Assembly: GCA_025201765.1 (NCBI GenBank)
Contig: MU623742.1
Location: forward strand, 1-12,117
Direction: 5' to 3'
Length of the DNA stretch: 12,117 nt
Origin: Daldinia sp. FL1419
Lineage: Eukaryota > Ascomycota > Sordariomycetes > Xylariales > Hypoxylaceae
Position 1 is the stretch's first letter, and every line of letters begins with the position of its first letter. Under the pieces are notes generated by a model. That model was not told where the DNA came from and searched no databases. It was given only the letters and a program-made list of their open reading frames with translations. The position numbers and the translations under genes were made by a program. Shown here in pieces: positions 1 through 8,197 of the stretch.

Positions 1-272
1 TTATTAATAACCTATTAATTTTTTAAATAAGTTTAATTATTTATATATAGAATAACATTATAATTTATTTAATATAAATATTTTTAAAAATTTTATATTA
101 AATAGGAAAAATTTATAATTAAATAAAAAAATATAAGTAATAATATATTAATAGGACTTTTTAAGAGGATTATATTTATTTGGAATTATTTTATATTTAT
201 TTTAAATTATATTTATTAAAATTGTTCTTTTTTGTATTTATTTTTTTATTTTCTTTTTTGTTTTTTTTGGTT

Positions 273-290
273 ATCCAGGACGAAGTCCGG
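273..290 (-). repeat. GC-rich CTTCG hairpin motif, copy 1 (inverted)
   Basis: The + strand reads ATCCAGGACGAAGTCCGG. Its reverse complement matches 857-873 except for one missing base, and shares its first 12 bases with 810-821. The core GGAC-GAA-GTCC can fold into a short stem with a three-base loop. GC-rich hairpins in A+T-rich DNA resemble fungal mitochondrial GC clusters, but nothing else here looks mitochondrial. I do not recognise the family. Confidence 0.55.
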
Positions 291-330
291 TGTATTATAT
301 TGAAATTCTTCCAATAAATTATTATGTGTA

Positions 331-370
331 ATTGATAAGAAATTGATAATAATTGATAAGAATTGATAAG
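331..370. repeat. 10-bp tandem repeat, four units
   Basis: Four consecutive units of AATTGATAAG (first unit starts ATTGATAAGA-like, second ends T instead of G). It directly abuts the less A+T-biased stretch that begins at 371. Confidence 0.85.
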
Positions 371-492
371 CGCACGAACCATCCACTAAAAAATCTACCC
401 AAATAAGCCACATTTACTTATGCCACATTATATCCACCAGTTATTCCAGGGTAGTTTCTGAGGGACTTAGCAGATTTCAACAAAACTCTAAG
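371..492. other. less-mutated unique island, no gene recognised
   Basis: About 120 bp with clearly more G and C than its surroundings, including several CCAC-type clusters on the + strand (for example near 375-385, 408-415 and 434-439). It retains CpA sites, so it has not suffered the C-to-T damage seen elsewhere. No frame is convincingly coding and no RNA gene signature is visible. It could be the edge of another repeat or a remnant of single-copy DNA. Confidence 0.4.
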
Positions 493-525
493 TTTTTTTT
501 TTTTTTTTTTTTTTTAAAAAAAAAA
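493..525. repeat. T23 followed by A10 homopolymer tract
   Basis: Twenty-three T bases run directly into ten A bases. It may be a slippage-expanded tract or the end of a lost poly(A)-tailed insertion. The exact length is a likely sequencing or assembly uncertainty. Confidence 0.8.
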
Positions 526-570
526 GAACGTTTTAAATTTCTAAAAAAAATAATTAAAATAATATTTTTT

Positions 571-611
571 TGCGGGCTTCGGGATGGACCTATTGGTCAC
601 GTGTAACCAAT
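571..611. repeat. GC-rich motif and CACGTG-centred imperfect palindrome
   Basis: GCGGGCTTCGGGATGG at 572-587 loosely resembles the CTTCG hairpins at 273, 810 and 857. It is followed at 592-611 by ATTGGT-CACGTG-TA-ACCAAT, an imperfect palindrome with an E-box-like centre. I see no gene it could regulate, so I treat it as repeat structure rather than a promoter. Confidence 0.4.
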
Positions 612-653
612 TTATTATAATAATTTAAAAAGTTATTTAAATCAAATTAAATC

Positions 654-780
654 TATTAAATTTATTAAATTTATTAAATCTATTAAATTTATTAAATCTA
701 TTAAATTTATTAAATCTATTAAATTTATTAAATTTATTAAATTTATTAAATCTATTAAATCTATTAAATTTATTAAAAAT
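654..780. repeat. 9-bp satellite TATTAAATY
   Basis: Thirteen uninterrupted 9-bp units (654-770), each TATTAAATT or TATTAAATC, followed by a degenerate final unit to 780. The last base alternates irregularly between T and C. The array sits between two zones containing the CTTCG hairpin motif. Confidence 0.95.
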
Positions 781-787
781 AATTTAA

Positions 788-873
788 ATAAATTACACTT
801 ATTCGATACCCGGACTTCGTCTACTTCCTATTGGAATTAAATTACACTTTTGGCGACCGGCTTCGTCCTGGAT
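788..873 (+). repeat. direct duplication carrying two CTTCG hairpins
   Basis: Two related units about 47 bp apart each begin AAATTACACTT and end in the GC-rich motif. The first has CCGGACTTCGTC (810-821) and the second CCGGCTTCGTCCTGGAT (857-873). The second motif is the inverted partner of 273-290, so the two could pair across about 570 bp. Confidence 0.6.
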
Positions 874-1310
874 TTAATTTTATACATTAAAGAATTCTGA
901 ATAAAGGCAAATATATTTTCAAATAAAAGATTATATTTATTAAAATTTAAGTTTAAATATATTAGGAAATTATTAAGAATTTGTAATAAATTATTATTAA
1001 GAAATAATAAAACATTTAATATTAATTAAATTTCCTAAATAAAAGATTGTTATAATAATAATATATGGGAATAATATGGATTATTAAAAATAAAATAATA
1101 TATATATATTTTTTTTAAAATTAATTCCCCCATAAATCTTATATTATAATTAATAATTATTAATAAAATAAATATAGAATAAAATTATATTATAAAATAA
1201 TTATAATATTAATAATATTAAAATAAATAATCCTCCTAGGATTACTAAAATGTATAAGAGTTGTGGATCTGGTGAATAAAGAATTAAATATAATAAAAGT
1301 AATTGTTTAA
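874..1310. other. A+T-rich spacer, no gene
   Basis: Almost pure A+T. The only structures seen are a weak inverted pair, TTAGGAAAT near 962 and ATTTCCTAA near 1029, and a small palindrome AATCCTCCTAGGATTA near 1228. No homology to the named repeats of the window was found by eye. Confidence 0.5.
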
Positions 1311-2310
1311 TATTATTAATAATCCTTTAATAAATTTTTTAAAGATTTAAAAACCTTAGAAAAATTATAATAAAACCTTAATAATTAATTCTTAAAACTA
1401 TATTAAAAAAATATAATTACACTTTTTATATAATTCTTTATCTTTAATAAATAAATTATTTTTATAATATATAATTATATTAAAATTATAATTTCAATAT
1501 AATATAATATTAAAATATTATATTAAATTTAAAATATTATAATAATTTTTAATAAAAAGATTAAAATATTTAAAAAGGGTTAATAATAAAATAAAATTGA
1601 AGAAATAATAAAATATTTATAAATATATTAATTTTCTTTTATTTAATATAATATATATAGAAATAAAATAGATTCTTTAAAATAATATTAAATTATGAAT
1701 ATAATAAATATAATAATATTATATTATAATATTATAAAATATAAATAAAATATATAAAAAAATTAAAATTAGTTAAGAAAGGTTATAAATTGGTAACATT
1801 ATTTTGAACTATTTTAAAAAGTAAATATAATATTGTGGTATTAAAAAAAAAGTTGTAAAAGTAAAAATAAATAATAGCTTTTTATAGAAATATAAAGTTA
1901 TTTATATATATTTATATTTTATATAAATTATATATACCTTAGTCTTTCCCTAGAATAATTTCTTTATAATGTAATAATATTTTTATTATTTATAAAAAAA
2001 ATAATAAAATTATTTTAAACCTCATTATTATTCCACATTTAGGCTATTATTATATTATTTTATAAAATTTAGGTATTATAATATATAAAATGTTTTTTTA
2101 TATTAAGATTTAATTATTTCTATTAAAAGGTAAGTTTTAATAAGAATATAAGGTAAAATCAAAATTATAATAATATAATTTATTTGGATAAAAGGTAAAT
2201 AAGTTTTCTCTAGAACATGGTTTTTACCTGGAATAATTACCAAAAGATGGACCAGATACCTGTAATATATTCTAGGTAAATCGGGGTAATAATAAATAAA
2301 TAAATAATAA
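1311..2310 (+). mobile_element. TAAA-tailed non-LTR-like element, copy B (heavily mutated)
   Basis: This is the longest uninterrupted copy of the family. It aligns with copy D from ATTATTAATAATC near its left edge, with copy C from about 1420, and with copies A and E to the 3' end. The last roughly 110 bp (from about 2190) keep G and C and include AAAAGATGGACCAGATACC, then end in a TAAT/TAAATAAATAAA tail at 2285-2310. The interior has almost no C or G, and where copy A has C or G this copy usually has T or A. A variable 5' end with a fixed tailed 3' end is what target-primed reverse transcription produces. No open frame survives. I could not define its 5' edge or a target-site duplication, so the start is a minimum. 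Confidence 0.7.
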
Positions 2311-2371
2311 ATATTAAAGATTTAATTTAAAATATTAAAAATTAAGGTATTTTTAATTAAATATATAAATA
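2311..2371. other. short A+T-rich joint between copy B and the truncated TIR element
   Basis: About 60 bp with no match elsewhere in the window that I can see. The left inverted repeat expected for the element at 2372-2602 is not here. Confidence 0.4.
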
Positions 2372-2602
2372 ATTAACTAATTAAATTATAAGTTTTATAA
2401 AAATAATTAATTATATAATATATATAAAGGTATACAAATTTTATAATAAATTAAATATTTTTTTTAAAGAATTAAAATCTTAAAAAAATATAAAAAAATA
2501 TTAGGAAATATATACTGAAAAATATATATCCCTTAGGGACCCCATTTCTTTTATGGCTACTGCCCAAATATTACGCCCCCTACTGCCTGACTAGTGTTGC
2601 TC
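2372..2602 (-). mobile_element. hAT-like TIR element, copy 2, one end missing
   Basis: The right edge, 2557-2602, is the reverse complement of the TIR at 8684-8729, with five mismatches, all transitions. Homology continues inward as the reverse complement of 8730-8835, then jumps to the complement of about 9245-9319. Relative to the copy at 8684-9496 it therefore lacks about 400 bp of interior and the whole opposite end. The GC-rich block (GGACCCCATT, GCCCCCTACTGCC) is preserved only next to the TIR. A candidate target duplication TTAATAAA follows at 2603-2610, but its partner is lost. Confidence 0.75.
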
Positions 2603-2624
2603 TTAATAAATTATATAAAAAATT

Positions 2625-2638
2625 ATAATTTATTATTT
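2625..2638. repeat. left target-site duplication of copy C
   Basis: ATAATTTATTATTT occurs here immediately before copy C and again at 3530-3543 after its tail. The first few bases could also be read as tail sequence, so the secure duplication is about 11-14 bp. Confidence 0.75.
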
Positions 2639-3529
2639 CACACTCTTCATGCGGTTCCCCATCTTCGGCAAGTAAATCATCTTTATAATGTGCAGCCGCA
2701 CCGGGATTGTAGTTCTGGCACAACACGATATTAAAATATTACATTAAATTCAGAATATTGTAATAATTTTTAATAAAGGGATTAAAATATTTAAAAAAGG
2801 TTAATAATAGGATAAAATTGGAAAAATAATAGAATATTTATAGATATATAAATTTTCTTTTATTTAATATAATATATATATAAAAATAAAATAGATTTTT
2901 TAAGGTAATATTAAATTGTAAATGTAATAGGTATAATAATATTATATTATAATATTATAGAATGTAAATAAAATATATAAAAAGGATTAAGGTTAATTAG
3001 AAAAGGTTATGGATTAGTAGTATTATTTTAAGTTATTTTAGAAAATAAATATTATATTATAATGTTAAAAAAAATTGTAAAAATAAGAATAAGTAATGGT
3101 TTTTTATAAAGATATAAAATTATTTATATATATTTATACCTTATATAAATTGTATATATTTTGATTTTTTTTAAAAATAATTTCTTTATAATGTAATAAT
3201 ATTTTTATTATTTATTAAAAAAAATAAAAAAATTATTTTGAATTTTATTGTTGTTTTACACCTAAACTGCCGTTATATTATTTTATAAAGTTTAGGTATT
3301 ATAACATATAAAATATTTTTTTATATTAAAATCTAATTATTTTTATTAAAAAATAAATTTTAATAAAAATATAAAGTATAATTAAAATTATAATAATATA
3401 ATTTATTTGGATAGGCAGTAGGTAGGCTTTCTCCGGAACACGGTTCTTACCCAGAATAAATACTAAAAGATGGATCGGATACCTGTAATATATTTAGGTA
3501 AATTGTGGTAGTAATAAATAAATAAATAA
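2639..3529 (+). mobile_element. TAAA-tailed non-LTR-like element, copy C (5' truncated)
   Basis: It starts at CACACTCTTCATGCGG and ends in a TAATAAATAAATAAATAAA tail. The first 95 bp (2639-2733) are G+C-rich and nearly undamaged. Aligned to copy B (from about 1421) they differ only by transitions, with C or G here against T or A there. Damage then begins abruptly near 2735 and persists to about 3400, where the last 110 bp again keep G and C (GGATAGGCAGTAGGTAGGC, TTCTCCGGAACACGG). The flanking 14-bp duplication fits insertion by target-primed reverse transcription. The undamaged 5' part is open on both strands for about 30 codons, too short to identify a product. Confidence 0.85.
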
Positions 3530-3543
3530 ATAATTTATTATTT
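3530..3543. repeat. right target-site duplication of copy C
   Basis: ATAATTTATTATTT, identical to 2625-2638, directly follows the TAAA tail. Confidence 0.75.
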
Positions 3544-3727
3544 AAAATTATAATAATAATAAGAAAATATTTATATAATTACTTATAATTTAATATTTTA
3601 ATTAATAAATTATTATTATATTTATTTTATTTTTATAATAATAAATTAAAAGAATAATTATATAATTCTATAATATTATATAAATATATATTTAATTAAA
3701 TATTAATTTAAATTATATTATTATTAT
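3544..3727. other. A+T-rich spacer
   Basis: Nearly pure A+T with no recognisable element. It ends in a run of ATT triplets at the left edge of the palindrome. Confidence 0.5.
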
Positions 3728-4668
3728 TAAGAAAAATTACAAACTTGATTAATTATCTAACTATCATTTAACCATTCTAATATACTATAACGCTCCTTTA
3801 ATACTTTACATCAAAAAAACATTTCCAACATATTCTAAAATATTTTAAAGTATACATCAATCTTCTCACATTTTTCCTTATTTAAATCTTTTTAATCCCA
3901 ATAATATACAAACTTTATTAAAATTATTCTTATTTAATAACTTTATAAATATATTAATAAGATTTACTTTCTTTAATATATATTCAAATCTTATATATCT
4001 ATCCTTTATTTCTTATTTCAAATAAAAATATTATATTTATATATATCTATTTTTTTTATTAATAATAATATTTATAACCTATTTTATAATATTAATATTA
4101 TCTTTCAAAATTGTAATAACCTTTTTAGACATTATTTTTAATTTTATAAAAAAACTTTATATTTATAAAATATTATTTACATATTTATTCAACTTTATAA
4201 ATTTAACTTTTAAAATATTTTTATATATTATATTTTATAACCAAAATAACTATAATATTAATCCTCTTATTATAAAAAATATAATTTTTATAATTAATTT
4301 CTTAATTTCCATATTCTTAAATAAATTTATATTAATTATTTTAAAAAATTTTAATTTATTAAATTATTAATATAAATAAATTTTATTTCATTTTTTATAT
4401 TATATAATAATATTTTTTAAATTTTAAAAATATCTAATAATTTATTTGATTTTTATAAAGTACTTATTAAATAGATTTATTATAAATTTAATTTAAATTA
4501 AAATAATAAAATTAAGATTTAATTTAGAAATATAAGTTAAAAAATTAAATTTGTTAATAAATAATATATATTTATATATTTCTTATTTATTAATTTTATC
4601 CTTCCTCTTTACCATCTGATTCAATATAATGGGATCGAATAATGTAAATACTGGCTTATAATTTAACA
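3728..4668 (-). mobile_element. left arm of 1.9-kb palindrome, possible LTR-like unit
   Basis: The reverse complement of this arm aligns end to end with 4679-5618 with almost no length difference. Nearly all differences are transitions. On the + strand this arm keeps C but has lost most G. Its inner end, read on the - strand, starts TGTTAAATTATAAGCC. Its outer end would be the CA of a TG...CA unit if the A at 3729 was once G. LTRs have TG...CA ends, but no target duplication fits a single arm, so LTR is only a possibility. No coding frame is intact. Confidence 0.85.
3792..3820. repeat. 13-bp-stem hairpin inside the left arm
   Basis: GCTCCTTTAATAC-TTT-ACATCAAAAAAAC: the second half reverse-complemented differs from the first only by transitions, all explained by G-to-A on the + strand. 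The ancestral hairpin would have been a perfect 13-bp stem with a 3-base loop. Confidence 0.75.
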
Positions 4669-4678
4669 AGTCCAATTC
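4669..4678. other. 10-bp spacer at the palindrome centre
   Basis: AGTCCAATTC separates the two inverted arms. The arm ends on both sides read TGTTA outward, so the spacer is short enough for the region to extrude as a long hairpin. Confidence 0.85.
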
Positions 4679-5618
4679 TGTTAGATTATAAGCCAGTATC
4701 TATACTGTTCAACCCCACTGTGTTGAATCAGATAGTGAAAAGGGAAAATAAAGCCAATAAATAGGAAATATATGAATATATATTATTTATTAATAAATTT
4801 AACTTTTTAACTTATATTATTAAATTAAATTTTAATTTTATTATTTTAATTTAAATTAAATTTATAATAAATCTATTTAATAAATATTTTATAAAAATTA
4901 AATAAATTATTAAATATTTTCAAAATTTAAAAGATATTATTATATAATATAAAAAGTTAAATAAAGTTTATTTATATTAATAATTTAATAAATTAAAATT
5001 TTTTAAAATAATTAATATAAATTTATTTAAAAATATAGAAATTAGGAGATTAATTATAAAAAGTATATTTTTTATAATAAAAGGATCAATATTATGATTA
5101 TTTTAACTATTAAATATAATATATAAAAATACCTCAAAAGTTAAATTTACAAAATTAAACAAATATATAAATAATATTTCATAAATACAAAGTTTTCTTA
5201 CAAAATTAAAAATAATACCTAAAAGGGCTATCATAATTCTAAAAAATAACATTAATACCATAAAATAAACCATAAATATTACTATTAACAAAAAAAACAA
5301 ACATGTACAGATATAATACTTTTATTCAAAACAAAAAATAAAAGATGGACATATAAAATTCAAATATATATCAAAAAAGTAAATCCTACTAACATATTCA
5401 CAAAACCACTAAACAAAAATAACTTCAACAAAACTTATACATTATTAGGACTAAAAAAATTTAAGCAAAAAAAAATGTAAAAAAATTGATATATACTCTA
5501 AAACATTTTAGAATATATTAGAAATGCTCCTTTAATACGAAATATCAAAAAAACGCTACAATATATCAGAATAGCTAAATAATAATTAGATAATTAATCA
5601 AGCTTACAGTTTCTCTCA
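4679..5618 (+). mobile_element. right arm of 1.9-kb palindrome, possible LTR-like unit
   Basis: It begins TGTTAGATTATAAGCC and ends GTTTCTCTCA, so it reads as a 940-bp TG...CA unit like an LTR. The first 65 bp (to about 4745) and the outer end keep G and C, while the middle is strongly G-depleted on the + strand. A 65-codon frame on the - strand at 5103-5300 is hydrophobic throughout (Phe, Leu, Ile, Val). It arises because that strand is T-rich after C loss, and stops interrupt the frame just upstream, so I do not call a gene. Confidence 0.85.
5526..5554. repeat. hairpin inside the right arm
   Basis: Counterpart of 3792-3820: GCTCCTTTAATAC-GAA-ATATCAAAAAAAC. Both halves again differ by changes expected from G-to-A on the + strand, so the segment reads the same way round in both arms although the arms are inverted. 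Confidence 0.75.
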
Positions 5619-5624
5619 TTAATT

Positions 5625-6514
5625 ATTATTAATAATCTTTGAATAAATTTTTTAAAAATTTAAAATTTTTAAAAGAATTATAATAAAATTTTAGTAATTA
5701 ATTTCTAGAATTATATTAGAAAAATTTAGTTATATTTTTTATATAACTTTTTATTTTTAATGAGTAAATGATTTTTATTATATATAGTTATATAAAAATT
5801 ATAATTTTAATGTAATATAATATTAAAATATAATATTAAATTTAAAGTATTATAATAATTTTTAATAAAAGGATTAAAATATTAAAGGAGGTTTAATAAT
5901 GGGATAAAATTAAAAAGGTAGTAGAATATTTATAGATATATAAAAATTCTTTTAATTGATATAATATATATATAAAAATAAAATAGGTTTTTTAAAGCAA
6001 TACCAAATTATGAATATAATAGGTATAGTAATATTATATTATAATATTAAAAACAGGATTGTAAAAGTAAAAAGTAATAATAAATTTTTATAAAAATATA
6101 AAATTATTTATATATATTTATACCTTATATAAATTATATATATCCTAACACTTCCTTAAAACAACCTCTTTATGATATAAAAATATTTCCATTATTTACC
6201 AAAAATAAAAATAAAATTATTATAGACCTCATTATTACCCTATACCTAAATTATTATTATACTATTTTATAAAATTTAAATATTATAATATATTAAATAT
6301 TTTTTTATATTAAAATTTAATTATTTTTATTAAAAAGTAAATTTTAATCAGAATATAAAATAAAATCAAAGTTATAATAATATAACTTAATTGGATAAAT
6401 AGTGGGTAGGTTTTCTCTGGAACATAATTCTTACTTAAAACAAATATTAAAAGATAGACCAAATTCCTATGATAGATTCTAGGTAGATCAGAGTAATAAT
6501 AAATAATAATAATA
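5625..6514 (+). mobile_element. TAAA-tailed non-LTR-like element, copy D, with internal deletion
   Basis: It aligns with copy B from ATTATTAATAATC to the tail (TAATAATAAATAATAATAATAA). Near 6043-6053 it lacks about 105 bp that copies B, C and E retain. The missing piece is bounded in those copies by direct repeats of ATTA(T/A)AATATTA type, so slippage or microhomology-mediated deletion is likely. A block at 5873-5930 (AAAGGAGGTTTAATAATGGG) is less damaged than in copy B. The 3' end is less well kept than in B or C: ACCGGATACC of copy A is ACCAAATTCC here. It begins within a few bases of the palindrome's outer end, so its 5' edge and any target duplication are unclear. Confidence 0.75.
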
Positions 6515-7390
6515 ATTATTAAAATTATCCTATTAATATTCTATATATATTAATTATTTATTTAATTATTTATTTTATATAAAAATTCTTTAAAAACAAT
6601 TTTAAAAAAAAAGCTATTAATGAAAAATATATATTTTAATATTATTTTATTAATATTATTATTTTTCTTATAAAGTTTATAAATAATTATTCCCATTTAT
6701 ATAACTAATATAAATTTTCTTTTAAGATTTATAATATATATTTTAATTTTAATATTAATTATTATTCTTAAAAAGATTATTTATATTATTTATAATATAT
6801 ATATTAGTTTTTATATTTTTAATAAATAATAATAATATATTTTATAATTTCCTTTAATTATTATATTCTTTATTAAAATTATTATATAATTTTATATATT
6901 ATATATTAGGTTGATTTTTAAATATTTTTAATTATATGTTATAATTATTGAATTTAATATATCTTTATTCATTTTAATTATGTAAATATTATCGTTTAAG
7001 TTTATATATTAATTTAATTTAATAGGTGGATAAAAAATTTGATTTATTTGAATTTAATAAGTATTTTAAGTAATATTTTAATTATTAATATCTTTTTTAT
7101 AATCTTTTTTAAAATGACTATATTTATTGTATTTATAGTAGAAAGGATTATTTTGGTTGTTTTATATGGGTTTGTTATTAGAAGTCTTTCGTTTTTTAAG
7201 GAATTTCTTATTCTATTTCTTTAGGTTTTTCTTTATGTTATGAGTTAAGTTGGAATTAAGGTTTTTTAGAACAATCTTAACTTTAAATTTATTAATGAAA
7301 TTATTGATTATTTTTATAATTATATAATTCTTTTGAAGATATATAATTTTATAAATTATTTTAATTTATTCTTTGATTTTTTTTATAATT
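6515..7390. other. A+T-rich unique stretch, no gene
   Basis: No homology to the other repeats was seen. From about 6900 to 7310 the + strand keeps G but has almost no C (for example GGTTGTTTTATATGGG near 7155-7170), the opposite of the palindrome. A 62-codon frame at 7039-7224 starts at TTG and is almost entirely Ile, Leu, Phe and Val. That is expected of T-rich, C-depleted sequence, so I do not annotate it as coding. Confidence 0.5.
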
Positions 7391-7403
7391 ATTTAAAAAT
7401 ATT
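7391..7403. repeat. left target-site duplication of copy A
   Basis: ATTTAAAAATATT stands directly before copy A and is repeated exactly at 7725-7737. The preceding T is shared as well. Confidence 0.95.
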
Positions 7404-7724
7404 CTACTGAAGAAAACAATGAAGCCATCTTGGACCTCGCCGTCGCCCCACACCCGGGCCGCCGCCACACCACGTCACGAAGCTCGGGCATTGTAACGCA
7501 TAAAGTGTTTTTCCATATTAAGGTTTGATCATTTCTATTGGAGGGTGAGTTCCAATAGGAACATAGGGTGAAGCCAAAGTTATAGCAACGTAGCTTATTC
7601 GGATAGGCGGCGGGTAGGTTTTCTCCGGAACACGGTTCCTACCCGGGACAAATACCAAAAGATGGACCGGATACCTGTAATATATTCTAGGTAAATCGGG
7701 GTAGTAATAAATAAATAAATAAAT
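7404..7724 (+). mobile_element. TAAA-tailed non-LTR-like element, copy A (321 bp, nearly undamaged)
   Basis: A short G+C-containing copy truncated at its 5' end and ending in GTAGTAATAAATAAATAAATAAAT. It is the reference for the family: where it has C or G, copies B, C, D and E usually have T or A. Examples are the CCTCGCCGTCGCC region near 7435 against CCTCATTATTATT in copy B, and GGAACACGGTTCCTACCCGG near 7626-7645. An exact 13-bp target duplication flanks it, showing recent insertion by target-primed reverse transcription. The frame from 7406 to a TGA at 7526-7528 is open for 40 codons and could be the end of a retrotransposon protein, but no domain is recognisable. Confidence 0.9.
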
Positions 7725-7737
7725 ATTTAAAAATATT
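7725..7737. repeat. right target-site duplication of copy A
   Basis: ATTTAAAAATATT, identical to 7391-7403, immediately after the tail. Confidence 0.95.
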
Positions 7738-8184
7738 ATTACTTTTTGTTTTAAGATAAGAGATATATTAGTTTTTTATATGTTGTATATAATTTATTGT
7801 TACTTTGAATTGTATTGGATGAGTTTTTTTTTATTATAATTTATTATAATAAATATTGATTGAAGTTTTATTATTAAATTTTACTTATAAAGGTATAGTT
7901 AAATATAATTTAATAATTTTAAAATTTTTATATATTTTTATATATTAATGATCAAATTAAGCAAATTATATTTACATATTTTCATAATTATTTGTATTAT
8001 TTATAATTAATTTATTATAATTAATTTTATTTTTTCAATATAATTAATTTCTTTAAATAATAATTTAAATAGTTCTTTATATATTAATTAATTTAATTGA
8101 TTAGGACTCATTCAGTTTTGAATTGTCTTTGTACAAAACCTTTATAAAAACGCATATAATTTAATTTATTAAAGATTTAATATT
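7738..8184. other. A+T-rich unique stretch, no gene
   Basis: The + strand is C-poor and G-retaining up to about 7900, then nearly pure A+T. A slightly richer patch lies near 8101-8155 (GGACTCATTCAG, GTACAAAACC). No repeat homology or gene was recognised. Confidence 0.45.
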
Positions 8185-8197
8185 ATATTAAATGATA
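8185..8197. repeat. left target-site duplication of copy E
   Basis: ATATTAAATGATA occurs here and again at 9800-9812, after the tail of the interrupted element. Confidence 0.9.

Noticed and set aside
197..382. 61-codon open frame on the - strand
   Set aside because: Much of it is the 10-bp tandem and an A/T-rich Lys/Asn run over the CTTCG hairpin. It looks like chance.
592..611. CACGTG palindrome as a promoter element
   Set aside because: There is no gene nearby and one palindrome is not evidence of regulation.
2640..2735. Protein-like reading on the - strand of the intact 5' part of copy C
   Set aside because: The TAAA tail and 5' truncations set the sense strand as +. The antisense frame meets a stop as soon as the damaged part begins and cannot be tested here.
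3792..3820. Apparent 29-bp microinversion between the palindrome arms
   Set aside because: The segment is itself a decayed hairpin. G-to-A on the + strand in both arms makes it look unflipped, so no inversion is needed.
5103..5300. 65-codon open frame on the - strand, strongly hydrophobic
   Set aside because: It lies in a palindrome arm, starts at TTG and is preceded in frame by stops. Its Phe/Leu/Ile/Val content follows from T-richness after cytosine loss. It is not a credible membrane protein gene.
3728..5618. Complete LTR retrotransposon made of the two arms
   Set aside because: LTRs of one element are direct repeats. These arms are inverted with only 10 bp between them and have no internal region, so at most they are two LTR-like units.
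5873..5895. AAAGGAGG as a bacterial ribosome binding site
   Set aside because: It is part of the repeat family (also at 8221-8229), no open frame follows, and the context is eukaryotic.
7039..7224. 61-codon hydrophobic open frame on the + strand
   Set aside because: TTG start, no upstream context and amino acids dictated by T-rich C-depleted DNA. No homologous frame elsewhere in the window.
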